Shown: positions 1-8,720 of the stretch, piece after piece
How positions within the stretch are numbered: the stretch's first letter is position 1
Layout: every line of letters begins with the position of its first letter
Assembly: GCA_041402045.1 (NCBI GenBank)
Contig: JAWKSZ010000005.1
Coordinates: 62,001 to 126,000 of the forward strand
DNA from: JAGQRJ01 sp041402045
GTDB lineage: Bacteria; Planctomycetota; J058
Direction of reading: 5' to 3'
DNA length: 64,000 nt
Notes under the pieces: generated by a model
What the model was told of the DNA's origin: nothing
The model's database searches: none
What the model saw: the letters and a program-made list of their open reading frames with translations, nothing else
Position numbers and translations under genes: made by a program

Positions 1-147
1 GAGGGCATGTTCTACATGCTGGGGGACAACAGCCCCAACTCCGAGGACAGCCGCAAGTGGGGCTTCGTCGACCGCGAGCACCTCGTCGGGCGCGCCTTCG
101 GCGTGTTCTGGCCAGTGATACCCTCTCGGGTGAAGGTCATACGCTGA
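1..147 (+). CDS. Signal peptidase I, C-terminal fragment (cut by window edge)
   Basis: The reading frame is open from base 1 to a TGA at 145-147. It encodes the last 48 residues of a type I signal peptidase. The motif GDNSPNSEDSRKWG is the conserved box E of the S26 family, followed by a short tail ending in KVIR. The same box recurs near the end of the next gene (GDNSPNSLDSREWG), so these are tandem paralogues one base apart and probably cotranscribed. The catalytic Ser and Lys lie outside the window. In the family this membrane enzyme removes signal peptides from exported proteins on the outer face of the cytoplasmic membrane. Confidence 0.85.
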   Translation, partial: EGMFYMLGDNSPNSEDSRKWGFVDREHLVGRAFGVFWPVIPSRVKVIR

Positions 148-148
148 C

Positions 149-2002
149 ATGAAGACCGAGCTCCCCGACCCGCTCTCCGACCGCGAGGCCGCGCTGCGCG
201 CGCTGGGCAGCGCGCCCAGCGAGGACGACCTGCGCGCGTTCCTGCGCCGCGAGGATCGGGCGAGCTACCTGCAGGCGCTCGAGGACGCCAAGACGCTGGA
301 GGCTGGCAGCCCCTGCCCCGTGACCGAGGCCCGGCGCAGCGCCCACGCCTCGGCCAAGAAGAAGGGCGCCGTGCTGCGCCTGCAGGCGACCAAGAGCCCG
401 ATCAACGTGCTCGGCCCGTTGCTGGCGCGCCCCGAGCTCTCCGCCGAGGGCGCCGACGAGGTCTACGCCGCGCGCCCGAACGTGCTCGGCCGCGCCGTGG
501 GCCTGAGCCTGGGCGCCGCGGTCGTGATCGTGGGCATGCTCGTGATCTTCGCGGGGCAGGAGGCCGAGACCGGCCAGGCGCGGCTGTTCGCGATCGGCGG
601 CGCGCTGTTCCTGGGGGGCATGGGGTTCATTACCCAGGTCAACCTGCTGTTCAACCAGACCGCGGTCGGCCGCAAGATCTTCGAGGCCCGGCGCGTGGCG
701 CGCGACGGGCAGCGCTTCGAGCCGCCCAAGCCGACCTGGCTCCAGCACAACCTCAAGGAGGTCGTGGTCGCGGCGGTGCTGTTCCTGATCGTGCGCCAGT
801 TCGCCGCCGAGGCGTTCGTGATCCCCACGGGCTCCATGGCGCCCACGCTCTACGGGAACCACTTCCGCGTCGACTGCCCCGCGTGCGGCTTCAGCTTCGC
901 CTTCGGCAAGCAGAAGAGCGAGGCCTACGCGCGGCCGGTCCCGCTGCAAGTCGAGTGCCCCACCTGCCACCACCTGTGGGAGTACTCCATGCAAGCCAGC
1001 GGCGTGGTGGGCGGGAGCAAGATCCTGGTCAACAAGCTGGCCTATCTGTTGCGCCCGCTCGAGCGCTACGAGGTCGCGGTGTTCCAGTTCCCCGAGGAGC
1101 CCTGGAACAACTACATCAAGCGGATCGTCGGGCTCCCGGGCGAGAAGCTCGCGATCGTGAACGGCGACGTCTACGCCGACGACGTGGTCACCCGCAAGCC
1201 AGACGACGTGCAGGACTCCGTGTGGCTCCCGGTCTACGACAGCGAGCACCTGGACCCTGCCGCCGAGCGCGAGTGGGTCGGGGTCAACGACACACGCTCG
1301 GACGCCTGGGCGCTGAGCGAGGACCGCACCCGGCTCACGTGCACGCCCCAGGAGCGCCCGTGCACCCTGCGCCTGCGCCGGGAGGTCCAGGACTTCTGCG
1401 GCTACAACCAGCTCGGCTCGCAGCGCTACGGACCCGTCGGCGACCAGCGCCTGCTGGCCACGGTCGACCTGGCGGCCGGCGCGACCTTGCGCCTCGGCGC
1501 GCGCTGCGGGCGCACGGTGTGGGGTCGCTTCGTGGGCGGCAGCGCCCAGGCCACCTTCGCGATCGAGGTCCAGGACGCCCAGGGCGCGCCGCGGGCGGTG
1601 GAGCAGATCGAGCGCCCGGGGCTCAGCGGCCCGACCGAGGTCGTGCTGGCCTACGCCGACCTGCGCGCGCGCCTGATCGTCGACGGCGAGACGGTGCTGA
1701 CCTGGGAGGACCCGGCCGCGGCGCCGATCGATCGCCTCTCGGACAAGGACCTCCAGGCCTACAGCCTGCTGGAGGTGAGCGGCGGGGAGGCGCGCTTCAC
1801 CCACCTCAAGGTGGACCGCGACATTTACTACCGCTCCTGGGGCGCGATCGATCCCTTGGCCAGCGACGAATACTTCGCCTGCGGTGACAACAGCCCCAAC
1901 AGCCTCGACAGCCGCGAGTGGGGGCCCCTCACCGACGATCACCTCCTGGGTCGCGCGATTCTGGTGTGGTATCCGATCCCGGACTGGGGCTTCATTCGCT
2001 AA
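149..2002 (+). CDS. lepB: Signal peptidase I with zinc-ribbon and large insertion
   Basis: 617 residues, about twice the length of E. coli LepB. Residues 1-110 are soluble. Hydrophobic segments lie near 113-137 and 146-168, and a third at 203-222 leads into box B, IPTGSMAPTL, with the catalytic Ser at 229. Four cysteines in two CxxC pairs (243/246 and 270/273) sit just after it and look like a zinc ribbon. Box D, YIKRIVGLPGE, gives the catalytic Lys at 324. About 220 residues of unrecognised, beta-rich-looking sequence separate it from box E, GDNSPNSLDSREWG, near the C-terminus. It follows a paralogous fragment by one base. The role as leader peptidase is family knowledge. The zinc ribbon and insertion suggest a specialised substrate range, which is inference. 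Confidence 0.93.
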   Translation: MKTELPDPLSDREAALRALGSAPSEDDLRAFLRREDRASYLQALEDAKTLEAGSPCPVTEARRSAHASAKKKGAVLRLQATKSPINVLGPLLARPELSAEGADEVYAARPNVLGRAVGLSLGAAVVIVGMLVIFAGQEAETGQARLFAIGGALFLGGMGFITQVNLLFNQTAVGRKIFEARRVARDGQRFEPPKPTWLQHNLKEVVVAAVLFLIVRQFAAEAFVIPTGSMAPTLYGNHFRVDCPACGFSFAFGKQKSEAYARPVPLQVECPTCHHLWEYSMQASGVVGGSKILVNKLAYLLRPLERYEVAVFQFPEEPWNNYIKRIVGLPGEKLAIVNGDVYADDVVTRKPDDVQDSVWLPVYDSEHLDPAAEREWVGVNDTRSDAWALSEDRTRLTCTPQERPCTLRLRREVQDFCGYNQLGSQRYGPVGDQRLLATVDLAAGATLRLGARCGRTVWGRFVGGSAQATFAIEVQDAQGAPRAVEQIERPGLSGPTEVVLAYADLRARLIVDGETVLTWEDPAAAPIDRLSDKDLQAYSLLEVSGGEARFTHLKVDRDIYYRSWGAIDPLASDEYFACGDNSPNSLDSREWGPLTDDHLLGRAILVWYPIPDWGFIR

Positions 2003-2075
2003 TGGCCGGTCTTGACGAAGCTCGACACCTCGCCCCCGCCCGCTTGCTACCACGCGGGCTGCAGGAGGTGCGCGC

Positions 2076-2822
2076 GTGCTGAAGGTCAGCGGACTCAAGA
2101 AGGCTTACAAGCGCCCGGTCGTCCAGGGCGTGGACCTCGAGGTCAACGCGGGCGAGATCGTCGGCCTCCTGGGCCCCAACGGCGCGGGCAAGACGACCAC
2201 GTTCAAAATGGTCATGGGCCTCGTGCGCCCCGACCACGGCCGCGTCGAGCTCTTCGACCAGGACGTGACCCGCTGGCCGATGTACAAGCGCTCGCGCGCA
2301 GGCATGGGGTATCAGCCCCAGCAGCACTCCGTGTTCCAGGACCTGAGCGTGGAGCAGAACCTGCTCGTGGTCCTCGAGCGCTTGTCCCTGGATCGCCACC
2401 AGCGCCGCGCCCGCTGTGACGCGCTGCTGGAGGAGTATGGGATCGCCCACACCCGCCAGCAGCCGGCTCGCACGCTCTCCGGCGGTCAGAAGCGCCGGCT
2501 CGAGATCGCCCGCGCGTTGATCCTGGAGCCCAAGCTCATGCTCTTCGACGAGCCCTTCGCGGGGGTGGACCCCATTGCCGTGGGCGAGATCCACGAGATC
2601 GTCTATGGTCTGCGGGACAAGGGGATCGCGGTCTTCGTGACCGATCACAACGCCCGCCAGATCCTCAGCACCTCGGACCGGGTCTACCTCATGCACGAAG
2701 GTCACGTCGTCGTCCACGGCCTGCCGCAGGCGATCCTCGACTCCGAGGTCGCCCGGCGGGTCTATCTGGGCGAGGACTTCGACCTCGAGCTCGCGCCCCC
2801 CACCCACGAGGCGGCGTCATGA
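2076..2822 (+). CDS. lptB: LptB-like ABC transporter ATPase
   Basis: 248 residues; GTG start six bases after an AGGAGG at 2063-2068. Walker A GPNGAGKT is at 33-40, the Q-loop Gln at 80, the signature LSGGQ at 134-138, Walker B LMLFDE at 154-159 and the switch His at 191. FAGVDPIAV after Walker B is characteristic of LptB, the cytoplasmic ATPase that drives lipopolysaccharide extraction by LptFG. No lptFG, lptA or lptC is next to it; instead it overlaps a DUF6677-type membrane protein by four bases (ATGA), so the two are translationally coupled. A branched-chain-amino-acid-type ATPase (LivG-like) is the alternative, but the downstream motif argues for LptB. Confidence 0.85.
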   Translation: MLKVSGLKKAYKRPVVQGVDLEVNAGEIVGLLGPNGAGKTTTFKMVMGLVRPDHGRVELFDQDVTRWPMYKRSRAGMGYQPQQHSVFQDLSVEQNLLVVLERLSLDRHQRRARCDALLEEYGIAHTRQQPARTLSGGQKRRLEIARALILEPKLMLFDEPFAGVDPIAVGEIHEIVYGLRDKGIAVFVTDHNARQILSTSDRVYLMHEGHVVVHGLPQAILDSEVARRVYLGEDFDLELAPPTHEAAS

Positions 2823-3403
2823 ATGCCCCCTCCGACGACCCCCTGATCCTGGACGCTCAGCAGGCCATGCGCGACCGGGGCCGGATCCCCGAGGTCGCAG
2901 GCGTCCTGGGCTGGCTCGTGCCCGGTCTCGGCCACCTCTACGGCGGCTTCCCCAAGAAGGGCGCCGTGTCCATGGTCCTGGTCCTGGGCCTCTACCTCTC
3001 GGGCCTGGGCCTCTCCCGCGGGGACGCGGTCGCGCTGCACGGCAACCTCTCCCACCCGATCGCCTTCGTGGCGCAGGTCGGCGCGGGCCTGCCCACGGGC
3101 CTCGCCTACCTCCGCAGCCGCGGCAAGCTGCCCGGCTTCCGCTCCACCCCGATCGAGGAGCTCGAGGACGAGGATTACTTCCGCAGCCGCGAGTTCATTT
3201 CCCAGCTCCCGGGGATCCAGACCGGTCTGCTGTTCACCATGATCGCTGGCCTGCTGAACCTGCTCCTGGCCTACGACGCCTTCCGCGGCAGCCCGGGTGC
3301 GGTGGCCCGCCACCTCGAGGAGGCGCGGTTCGACGTCCGCCTGGCCCGCCTCCGCGAGGAGCTGACCTCCCTCTCTACCGAGCCTCCGGAAGAGGCCTCA
3401 TGA
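2819..3403 (+). CDS. DUF6677-like integral membrane protein
   Basis: 194 residues with an ATGA overlap to the ATPase upstream. The segment GWLVPGLGHLYGG (about 31-43), two hydrophobic helices at about 49-65 and 80-98, and a C-terminal helix LLFTMIAGLLNLLLAYDAF match my memory of DUF6677, a family found mainly in planctomycetes. Function is unknown. The motif resembles TM2-type small membrane proteins. The overlap with an LptB-like gene suggests a role in envelope lipid transport or in anchoring the ATPase; that is inference. Confidence 0.7.
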   Translation: MNAPSDDPLILDAQQAMRDRGRIPEVAGVLGWLVPGLGHLYGGFPKKGAVSMVLVLGLYLSGLGLSRGDAVALHGNLSHPIAFVAQVGAGLPTGLAYLRSRGKLPGFRSTPIEELEDEDYFRSREFISQLPGIQTGLLFTMIAGLLNLLLAYDAFRGSPGAVARHLEEARFDVRLARLREELTSLSTEPPEEAS

Positions 3404-3579
3404 TCGGCGCCCTGCTCGCATTCATTGCCTCCTGCGCCGTCGCCTCCTTCGTCTGCACCTTGATCCGCGAAGACTTCGACGCCCACCTGCTCAAAGCCTG
3501 GGCCCGCCTGTTCGGCCTCATGGTCGGCGGCATTGGCGCCTTCGCCCTCTGCGTCCAGATCCTCAGCGCCTTCGCCTAG
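3400..3579 (+). CDS. Small two-helix membrane protein (59 aa)
   Basis: A 59-residue frame starts at an ATG that overlaps the previous stop (ATGA) and ends in TAG. It has an N-terminal hydrophobic stretch (MIGALLAFIASCAVASFVC), a polar middle with REDF, and a second hydrophobic helix LFGLMVGGIGAFALCVQIL. The overlapping start and the host-like codon habits (ATT after C, as in its neighbours) support a real gene, third in the operon with the ATPase and the DUF6677 protein. No homologue is recognised. Confidence 0.65.
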   Translation: MIGALLAFIASCAVASFVCTLIREDFDAHLLKAWARLFGLMVGGIGAFALCVQILSAFA

Positions 3580-3805
3580 CGCTCCCGGCGCTCCCGCGGC
3601 GGACTGGGAGTAGGGTTCGAAACGACCCGTTCGCGCTGCGCCGAAAATCCCGCCGTGCCCGCCGCTCGCCGACTCCGCCGACCTCGCCCGTTCGGCCTGC
3701 GATTTGCCCCTCCGGCCAGGACCCGGCCGAACCTCCGGACACGCAGAGCTTTGCGGAGTGTGGGTGGAAGCCGCACGCGAAAACGTGCGTACATGCAGGG
3801 GCCCT

Positions 3806-4882
3806 CTAGGCGCTAGGGTGCGCAAGAACCGGGGCGCCGTAGCGCTGGCCGAGCAGCCACGAGCCCGCCGGGAGGGCGACCCGCGGGTCCTCGGGCCAGG
3901 AGTCGCGCGCTTGCACGTAGTCGCGACGCCAGGCGGTGCGCTCCTCGCGCCAGCGCGCGCACTCCTCACGCGTGCCCGAGACCGGCGAGGGCCGCTCGCC
4001 GCGGGGCCGGTAGGGCTCGGGCGTCGGGGGCGGGGTCAAGGGATTCGCGGCGAGGATCCGGCGGGCGCCGAGGAACGGACGCCCCTTACGCTCGGCGAGG
4101 ATCTCCGCGAGCCTGGCGTCGACGGCGGCCTGATAGACCCGGCGGTAGGCGGCGAGGTCCATGCCCTCGGGCAGAAGGTGCGCGGGCGGCATGGTCAGGG
4201 TCAGCTCGACGTCGTCCGGGAGGGTGGAGTCCTCGGGGAGGGCGGTCGGGTCGCCGCCGCGGCGGTTGCCGCCGAAGAAGGCCGTGGCGGGCTTGTGGGC
4301 GCGGAAGGTGCAGCCGACCTGGTCGGGGCGGGTGAGGAAGCCGGGGTAGGCCTTTGGGGAGGAGACCAGGCCGTCCTTGACCGGGTTCAGGGTCACGTAG
4401 ACCAGGGTGCGGAGCAGGGCGTCGAAGCCGATCAGCTCGACCTTCTCGTAGGAGCCAGGGCCCCAGAAGTGGCCTTTGACGCCGTGCTGGGCGTTGAGCG
4501 CGCGGGCGATCATGGAGTTCATGCGCTGCATGAAGTCCGGGTGGCGGCCGTTGGGGTCGGTGATCACCGGGTGGAAGTGGTTCGTGGAGAAGCAGGCCGC
4601 GTGGACCTCGATCCCGCACTCCTTGGCCGCGTGGAACAGGGCGAACTTGACGATCGAGGTGACCTTGGAGTCGGGGGTCAGGCGACGAAGCCGGCGATCG
4701 CAGCGGCGGGTGAGGTGGTAGGTCTTGCCCCGGGTGACCGGGTCGGCCCGGGTGGTGGGCGTGAGGGAATAGGAGCGAGGCGAGAGGACCAGCACGCGAG
4801 GCGCGTGAGCAAAGCGGGGGCCGGGGCCAGAACAGGGGACTTGCGCGGCGAGGCGTGTCCCGGGGGCGGGAGAGGGGCTCAC
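3806..4882 (-). CDS. REP-associated tyrosine transposase (RAYT), copy 1
   Basis: Y1/HUH-type transposase of the RAYT group. The metal-binding motif is NHFH, and the tyrosine lies in a motif YVTLNPVKDGLV. RAYTs are single-copy domesticated IS200/IS605-like enzymes that process palindromic REP sequences. The open frame begins at 4882, but the first 40 residues are unlikely coding, because two palindromes occupy 4879-4910; the true start is probably near 4795 (GTG) or later, before TRGKTYHLTRR. A long C-terminal region (about 150 residues) after the catalytic domain is shared in layout with the second RAYT at 55.9 kb. Its base usage matches the surrounding genes (no CATC/GATG seen), so it is a long-term resident. 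Confidence 0.85.
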   Translation of the reverse strand: MSPSPAPGTRLAAQVPCSGPGPRFAHAPRVLVLSPRSYSLTPTTRADPVTRGKTYHLTRRCDRRLRRLTPDSKVTSIVKFALFHAAKECGIEVHAACFSTNHFHPVITDPNGRHPDFMQRMNSMIARALNAQHGVKGHFWGPGSYEKVELIGFDALLRTLVYVTLNPVKDGLVSSPKAYPGFLTRPDQVGCTFRAHKPATAFFGGNRRGGDPTALPEDSTLPDDVELTLTMPPAHLLPEGMDLAAYRRVYQAAVDARLAEILAERKGRPFLGARRILAANPLTPPPTPEPYRPRGERPSPVSGTREECARWREERTAWRRDYVQARDSWPEDPRVALPAGSWLLGQRYGAPVLAHPSA

Positions 4883-4910
4883 CCGGGGTGAATCGGGTCA
4901 CTTGGGGTGA
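4879..4910. promoter_or_regulatory. Tandem TCACC-GGTGA palindromes upstream of RAYT 1
   Basis: Two 13-base palindromes lie 19 bases apart: TCACCCGGGGTGA at 4879-4891 and TCACTTGGGGTGA at 4898-4910. The first has the same arms as TCACCTAGGGTGA upstream of the second RAYT (55850-55862). They could be an operator for transposase expression or the core of the REP element the enzymes act on. Confidence 0.55.
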
Positions 4911-4928
4911 GCCGCTCCGGAATGTAAG

Positions 4929-4955
4929 AGGGCGCGCCCTCGCTGGGCGCGCCCT
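4929..4955 (-). terminator. Candidate terminator hairpin
   Basis: A perfect 10-bp stem AGGGCGCGCC/GGCGCGCCCT with a 7-base loop lies 21 bases after the stop of the minus-strand exported-protein gene. There is no strong T-run, so it may be a weak terminator or an mRNA-stabilising hairpin. Confidence 0.5.
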
Positions 4956-4975
4956 GCGGACGAGTGAGGGCGGAC

Positions 4976-5830
4976 CTACTTGGAGTAGGTGCGCTTGTTC
5001 TCCAGCGACATGGTGCCCTCGCCCTCCATGCTCATGCCGTCCTTGTTCGCGGACATGGACAGGGGGCCGCTGACGTTCATGCTGTAGGTCTCGCTGCCGT
5101 CGACGAAGATCCCGATCTGGCCGCTCATTTCGGACTTGAGCTCCATGCCAGGCTCCGGGCTGCCCTGCATGACCATGGTGGCGTCGAACAACGCGACTTG
5201 ACGGCCGTCGACCTCCTCCACGGAGGCGAGGGTCAAGGTCAAGGTCACGTCCTTCATTTCACCCTTCCCCGAGTCGTCGAACAGGCGCCGGGCCTTCTCG
5301 CCCTCCACCTTGATCGTGTCTCCGACCGAATAGGAGTCCTTCTCCAAGATCTCGTGGAACTTGTTGAGCGCCTTGGGGTCCTTGCCCAGGAGCTTGCCGT
5401 GGCCGCGCGTGGCAGCCTCGACCTTGTCCGGGCCCAAGGGCTCCCCGGCCTCGGTGGTGGCCTCGATCCCCGCCTCCGTCTTGGTCAGGACGAAGGTCTC
5501 GCCCGAGAGGGGGCTGGTCTTGCTCTGCTGCTGCGGACCCTGGGCGCGGCTCTTGGACTCCTCCTCCACGGTGACCTTGAGCTGGGTCATGGCGCCGTCC
5601 TCGGCGACCTCGAGCACCTCGTAGCGCACCTTGCTGGAGGACTTCTCCGCGGTGGGCAGGTCCATGGTCTGCCCGTTGGGCAGGGTGACCGCCATGTCCA
5701 TGTTCATGTCCTGCAGCTTGGACTCCGTGACGACGAGGCCCACCTCGGGCGCGCGGGGCGGGGTGAAGCTCACGGACTGGGCCAGGGCCAGGGCGGGGAC
5801 GGCAAAGAAGAAGAACGCGGTGCGGACCAT
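4976..5830 (-). CDS. Exported protein of unknown function
   Basis: 284 residues from an ATG at 5830 preceded by AGGAGG. The N-terminus MVRTAFFFFAVPALALAQ is a clear signal peptide with a likely cleavage after ALAQ. The mature part is beta-rich and repetitive, with many Thr, Glu and Met residues and no cysteines, and ends in MSLENKRTYSK. The layout resembles DUF6263-type planctomycete proteins, but I cannot confirm membership. It diverges from thiE, leaving an intergenic region of 79 bases that must hold both promoters. Likely periplasmic or surface located; function not assigned. Confidence 0.75.
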   Translation of the reverse strand: MVRTAFFFFAVPALALAQSVSFTPPRAPEVGLVVTESKLQDMNMDMAVTLPNGQTMDLPTAEKSSSKVRYEVLEVAEDGAMTQLKVTVEEESKSRAQGPQQQSKTSPLSGETFVLTKTEAGIEATTEAGEPLGPDKVEAATRGHGKLLGKDPKALNKFHEILEKDSYSVGDTIKVEGEKARRLFDDSGKGEMKDVTLTLTLASVEEVDGRQVALFDATMVMQGSPEPGMELKSEMSGQIGIFVDGSETYSMNVSGPLSMSANKDGMSMEGEGTMSLENKRTYSK

Positions 5831-5909
5831 GGGGCCTCCTGTTGATCGGAGGGTTCTATCACGCTCGGGGCCCTGCCGTGACCGCGGCGCCGCGTAGAAT
5901 CCGTCCCTC

Positions 5910-6959
5910 ATGGACGTCACCCGGGCCCTGGACGCCAACCTCAACCGCGCGCTGGAGGCGCTGCGCGTGGTGGAGGACTACGCGCGGTTCGTGGTCGCGC
6001 GCCCGGGGGTCGCGCGGAAGGCCAAGGCCCTGCGGCACGCGACCCAGGACGCCGTCGCGAGCCTCGTGCCCGCGACCCAGCGCCTGGAGGCCCGGGACGC
6101 CGAGGGCGACCCCGGCCGCGCCGGCGGGGTTCTGGCCCCGCCGGAGGCAGGGCGCAGCAGCGTCGAGCAGGTCGCCCTGGCCAACCTCGCCCGGGCGCAG
6201 GAGGCCCTGCGCGCGCTGGAGGAGTTCAGCAAGCCCGCGAGCCCGGAGGTGGCCAGCCGCCTCAGCCAACAGCGGTATGCGGTCTACACCCTGGGCCAGG
6301 AGCTCCTGCGTCCGGCGATCGACTGGAGCGGGCGCGAGGTCTACGCGATCCTCGGCCCGCGACCTGGGCGCGAGGACGTGGTGGGGCTCGCTGGCGCGTG
6401 CCTCGCGGGCGGCGTGCGGCTGCTGCAGCTCCGGCTCAAGCAGGGCAGCGACCGCGAGCGCCTGAGGATCACCGAGGCCGTGCAGCAGCGCTGCCTCGAC
6501 CACGACGCCTGGCTGATCGTGAACGACCGCGTAGACCTCGCCCAGCTCGTGGGCGCGCGGGGCGTGCACCTGGGTGTGGACGACCTGCCCCCCGAGCGCG
6601 TGCGCAGCCTCCTGGGCTCGGGCTGCGCGATCGGGGCCTCGGCCCACGACGGGCCGGAGCTCGAGCGCGCGCTGAGCGCAGGGGTCGACTACGTGGGCTT
6701 TGGGACCCTCTACCGCTCGGGGACCAAGCCCGAGCTCCGCGCGCAGGGGCTCGAGACCCTGCGCCGGCTGGCGCCAGGCGCGGGCGTCCCGATCTTCGGG
6801 ATCGGCGGCGTGGACCTGGAGAACGCGGGCGAGGTGATCGCCGCGGGCGCGAGCGGGGTCGCGGTGGGCGGCGCGCTGCTCGACGCCCCCGACGTGGCCC
6901 GCGCCGCGGCGCAGCTCTGCGAGCGCGTGGCGACGGCGCTGGCGGAGCGCGAGCCCTGA
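5910..6959 (+). CDS. thiE: ThiD2-ThiE fusion, thiamine-phosphate synthase
   Basis: 349 residues. Residues 1-135 match the ThiD2 domain (ALDANLNRALEALRVVEDYA), a helical partner domain that in other bacteria is an alternative HMP-phosphate kinase. Residues 145-345 are the ThiE TIM barrel: QLRLK at 173-177, VNDRVDLA at 204-211, GVHLGVDDL at 218-226, TKP at 272-274 and GIGG at 297-300. ThiE joins HMP pyrophosphate and thiazole phosphate to give thiamine phosphate. The usual G-x-S-x-H loop reads GASAH. No TPP riboswitch is evident upstream. Its stop lies 53 bases before the murJ ATG. Confidence 0.92.
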   Translation: MDVTRALDANLNRALEALRVVEDYARFVVARPGVARKAKALRHATQDAVASLVPATQRLEARDAEGDPGRAGGVLAPPEAGRSSVEQVALANLARAQEALRALEEFSKPASPEVASRLSQQRYAVYTLGQELLRPAIDWSGREVYAILGPRPGREDVVGLAGACLAGGVRLLQLRLKQGSDRERLRITEAVQQRCLDHDAWLIVNDRVDLAQLVGARGVHLGVDDLPPERVRSLLGSGCAIGASAHDGPELERALSAGVDYVGFGTLYRSGTKPELRAQGLETLRRLAPGAGVPIFGIGGVDLENAGEVIAAGASGVAVGGALLDAPDVARAAAQLCERVATALAEREP

Positions 6960-7012
6960 CCGAGCCCGCCCCGAGCGAGGCCCCCGCCCAGGGCCGCGGG
7001 GGCTTCGGGGCC

Positions 7013-8554
7013 ATGCGCAGCGTCGCGGGCCTGACCCTCGTGAGCCGCGTGCTCGGCTTCGGCCGCGACATGGTCATGGCCTCGCTCCTGGGGGCGAGCG
7101 CGATCAGCGACGCCTTCCTCCTGGCCTGGCTCCTGCCGAACCTCATGCGCCGCCTGTTCGGCGAGGGCGCCTTCGCCGCGGCGTTGATCCCCGTGTTCAT
7201 TGACGCGCGGGAGTCCGGGACCGAGGACCGCGCGCGGGGCCTGGTCTCGGCGGCGACGACGCGGCTGGCCCTGGTGCTCCTGGCCCTGATCGTGGTCGGC
7301 GAGGTGCTCCTCACCTGGGGGCTGAGCTACGCCGACGCCCCGATCGCCGGCTGGCCCAAGCTCCAGCGCGCGCTCCACAGCTCGGCGTTGGCCATGGAGC
7401 TGGCCCGGGTGCTGCTGCCCTACCTGGGCTTCATTTGCCTCGCCGGCGTGCTCGGAGGCGCGCTCAACGCCCTCGACCGCTTCCTGGTCCCCGCCGCGGC
7501 GCCGGTGCTCCTGAACGTGGTGTGGATCGGCGCGCTGGCCGCCGGCGCCCTGGTCTACGAGGACGCCCTGGGCCGGGTCCTGCTCCTGGTGTGGGCGCTC
7601 GTCGGCGCCGGGGTCCTGCAGTTCGCCCTGCACCTCGGCGCCTGCCACCGCGCGGGGCTCCCGGTCCGCCCGCGCTGGCAGACCGACCCCGAGCTGCTGC
7701 GGCGGGTGCGCAGCCTGTTCTTCTCCCTGGCGCTGGGGCTGACGGTGTTCCAGCTCAACGTGCTGTTCGACAGCCTGATCGCCTACGCCTTCGTCCCCGC
7801 TGGCGGCGTGACCGCGCTCTACTACGGCAACCGCCTGATCCAGCTCCCGATCGGCGTCCTGGGCGTGGCGCTCTCGACGGTGATCTTCCCCCAGCTCGCG
7901 CGCCTGGCGAAGCGGGGCGACCACGCGGGCCTGGGTCAGATCCTCGACCAGGGGATCCGGATCGGGCTCTATGTGAGCCTCCCCGCGGCGGTGGGCCTGG
8001 CCGCCCTCTACGGACCGATCGTCGACGTGCTGTTCGGCCACGGCGAGTTCGACGCGGGCTCGGTGCGCCGCACCGGCGCGGTGCTCCTGTGCCTGACCCC
8101 GGCGGTGGTCGCCGCGTGCGTGACGCCGGTGCTCGCCCGGGCGTTCTACGCCGAGGAGGAGACCCGGGTCCCGGTCTACGTGAGCGTGGGCTGCGTGCTC
8201 GTGAACCTCACGCTGAACCTGATCCTGGTCACCCCCCTGGGCGAAATGGGCCTGGCGCTCTCGACCTCCACCTCGCAGTGCCTGAACCTGCTCCTGCTGA
8301 GCGTGTTCTCCCGCCGCCGGCGGGTCCTGCGCCTCGACCGGCCCCGGACCCTGCAGACCTTCCGCGGCCTGGCCGCCTTCTGCGGCTTGGCGCTGGCCAT
8401 GGGCCTCGGCGCGCACCTGACCTTCCGGCTCGTGCCCCTCCCGGAGACCGTGCGCTTGGCGCTCGCCGTGGGCGTCGGCGTCGGAATCTACCTCGGCGGC
8501 TCGCGTCTTTTTCGAATTCGCGAGCTGTCCTTGCTGCTCAGCCGCGGTCGTTGA
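7013..8554 (+). CDS. murJ: Lipid II flippase MurJ
   Basis: 513 residues with about 14 hydrophobic helices. The N-terminal block MRSVAGLTLVSRVLGFGRD followed by DAFLLAWLLPNLMRRLFGEGAF is the hallmark of MurJ/MviN, which flips lipid II across the cytoplasmic membrane for peptidoglycan synthesis. The chosen ATG at 7013 gives this block at residue 1; in-frame sequence upstream to about 6956 could start at CTG and add about 19 residues. It follows thiE on the same strand with a short gap, so the two may be cotranscribed. An amidase gene follows. Confidence 0.93.
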   Translation: MRSVAGLTLVSRVLGFGRDMVMASLLGASAISDAFLLAWLLPNLMRRLFGEGAFAAALIPVFIDARESGTEDRARGLVSAATTRLALVLLALIVVGEVLLTWGLSYADAPIAGWPKLQRALHSSALAMELARVLLPYLGFICLAGVLGGALNALDRFLVPAAAPVLLNVVWIGALAAGALVYEDALGRVLLLVWALVGAGVLQFALHLGACHRAGLPVRPRWQTDPELLRRVRSLFFSLALGLTVFQLNVLFDSLIAYAFVPAGGVTALYYGNRLIQLPIGVLGVALSTVIFPQLARLAKRGDHAGLGQILDQGIRIGLYVSLPAAVGLAALYGPIVDVLFGHGEFDAGSVRRTGAVLLCLTPAVVAACVTPVLARAFYAEEETRVPVYVSVGCVLVNLTLNLILVTPLGEMGLALSTSTSQCLNLLLLSVFSRRRRVLRLDRPRTLQTFRGLAAFCGLALAMGLGAHLTFRLVPLPETVRLALAVGVGVGIYLGGSRLFRIRELSLLLSRGR

Positions 8555-8720
8555 GATCCGGGATATCGCGCTAAGCCTTTCTGCTGCGACCTCCTGACGC
8601 TCCGTGACCAACAGTCATGACTTTGTCCGACCGCCTACGGTCAGCGAGCGAATTCGCCCGTGCGTTTCTTCGTGCACGGTTCCTCGCCCTGTGCGGCTAA
8701 AGCACGCAGGAGCGAAGGAC

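Noticed and set aside
5831..5909. TPP riboswitch upstream of thiE
   Set aside because: Only 79 bases between divergent starts; no CTGAGA or conserved THI-box blocks seen.
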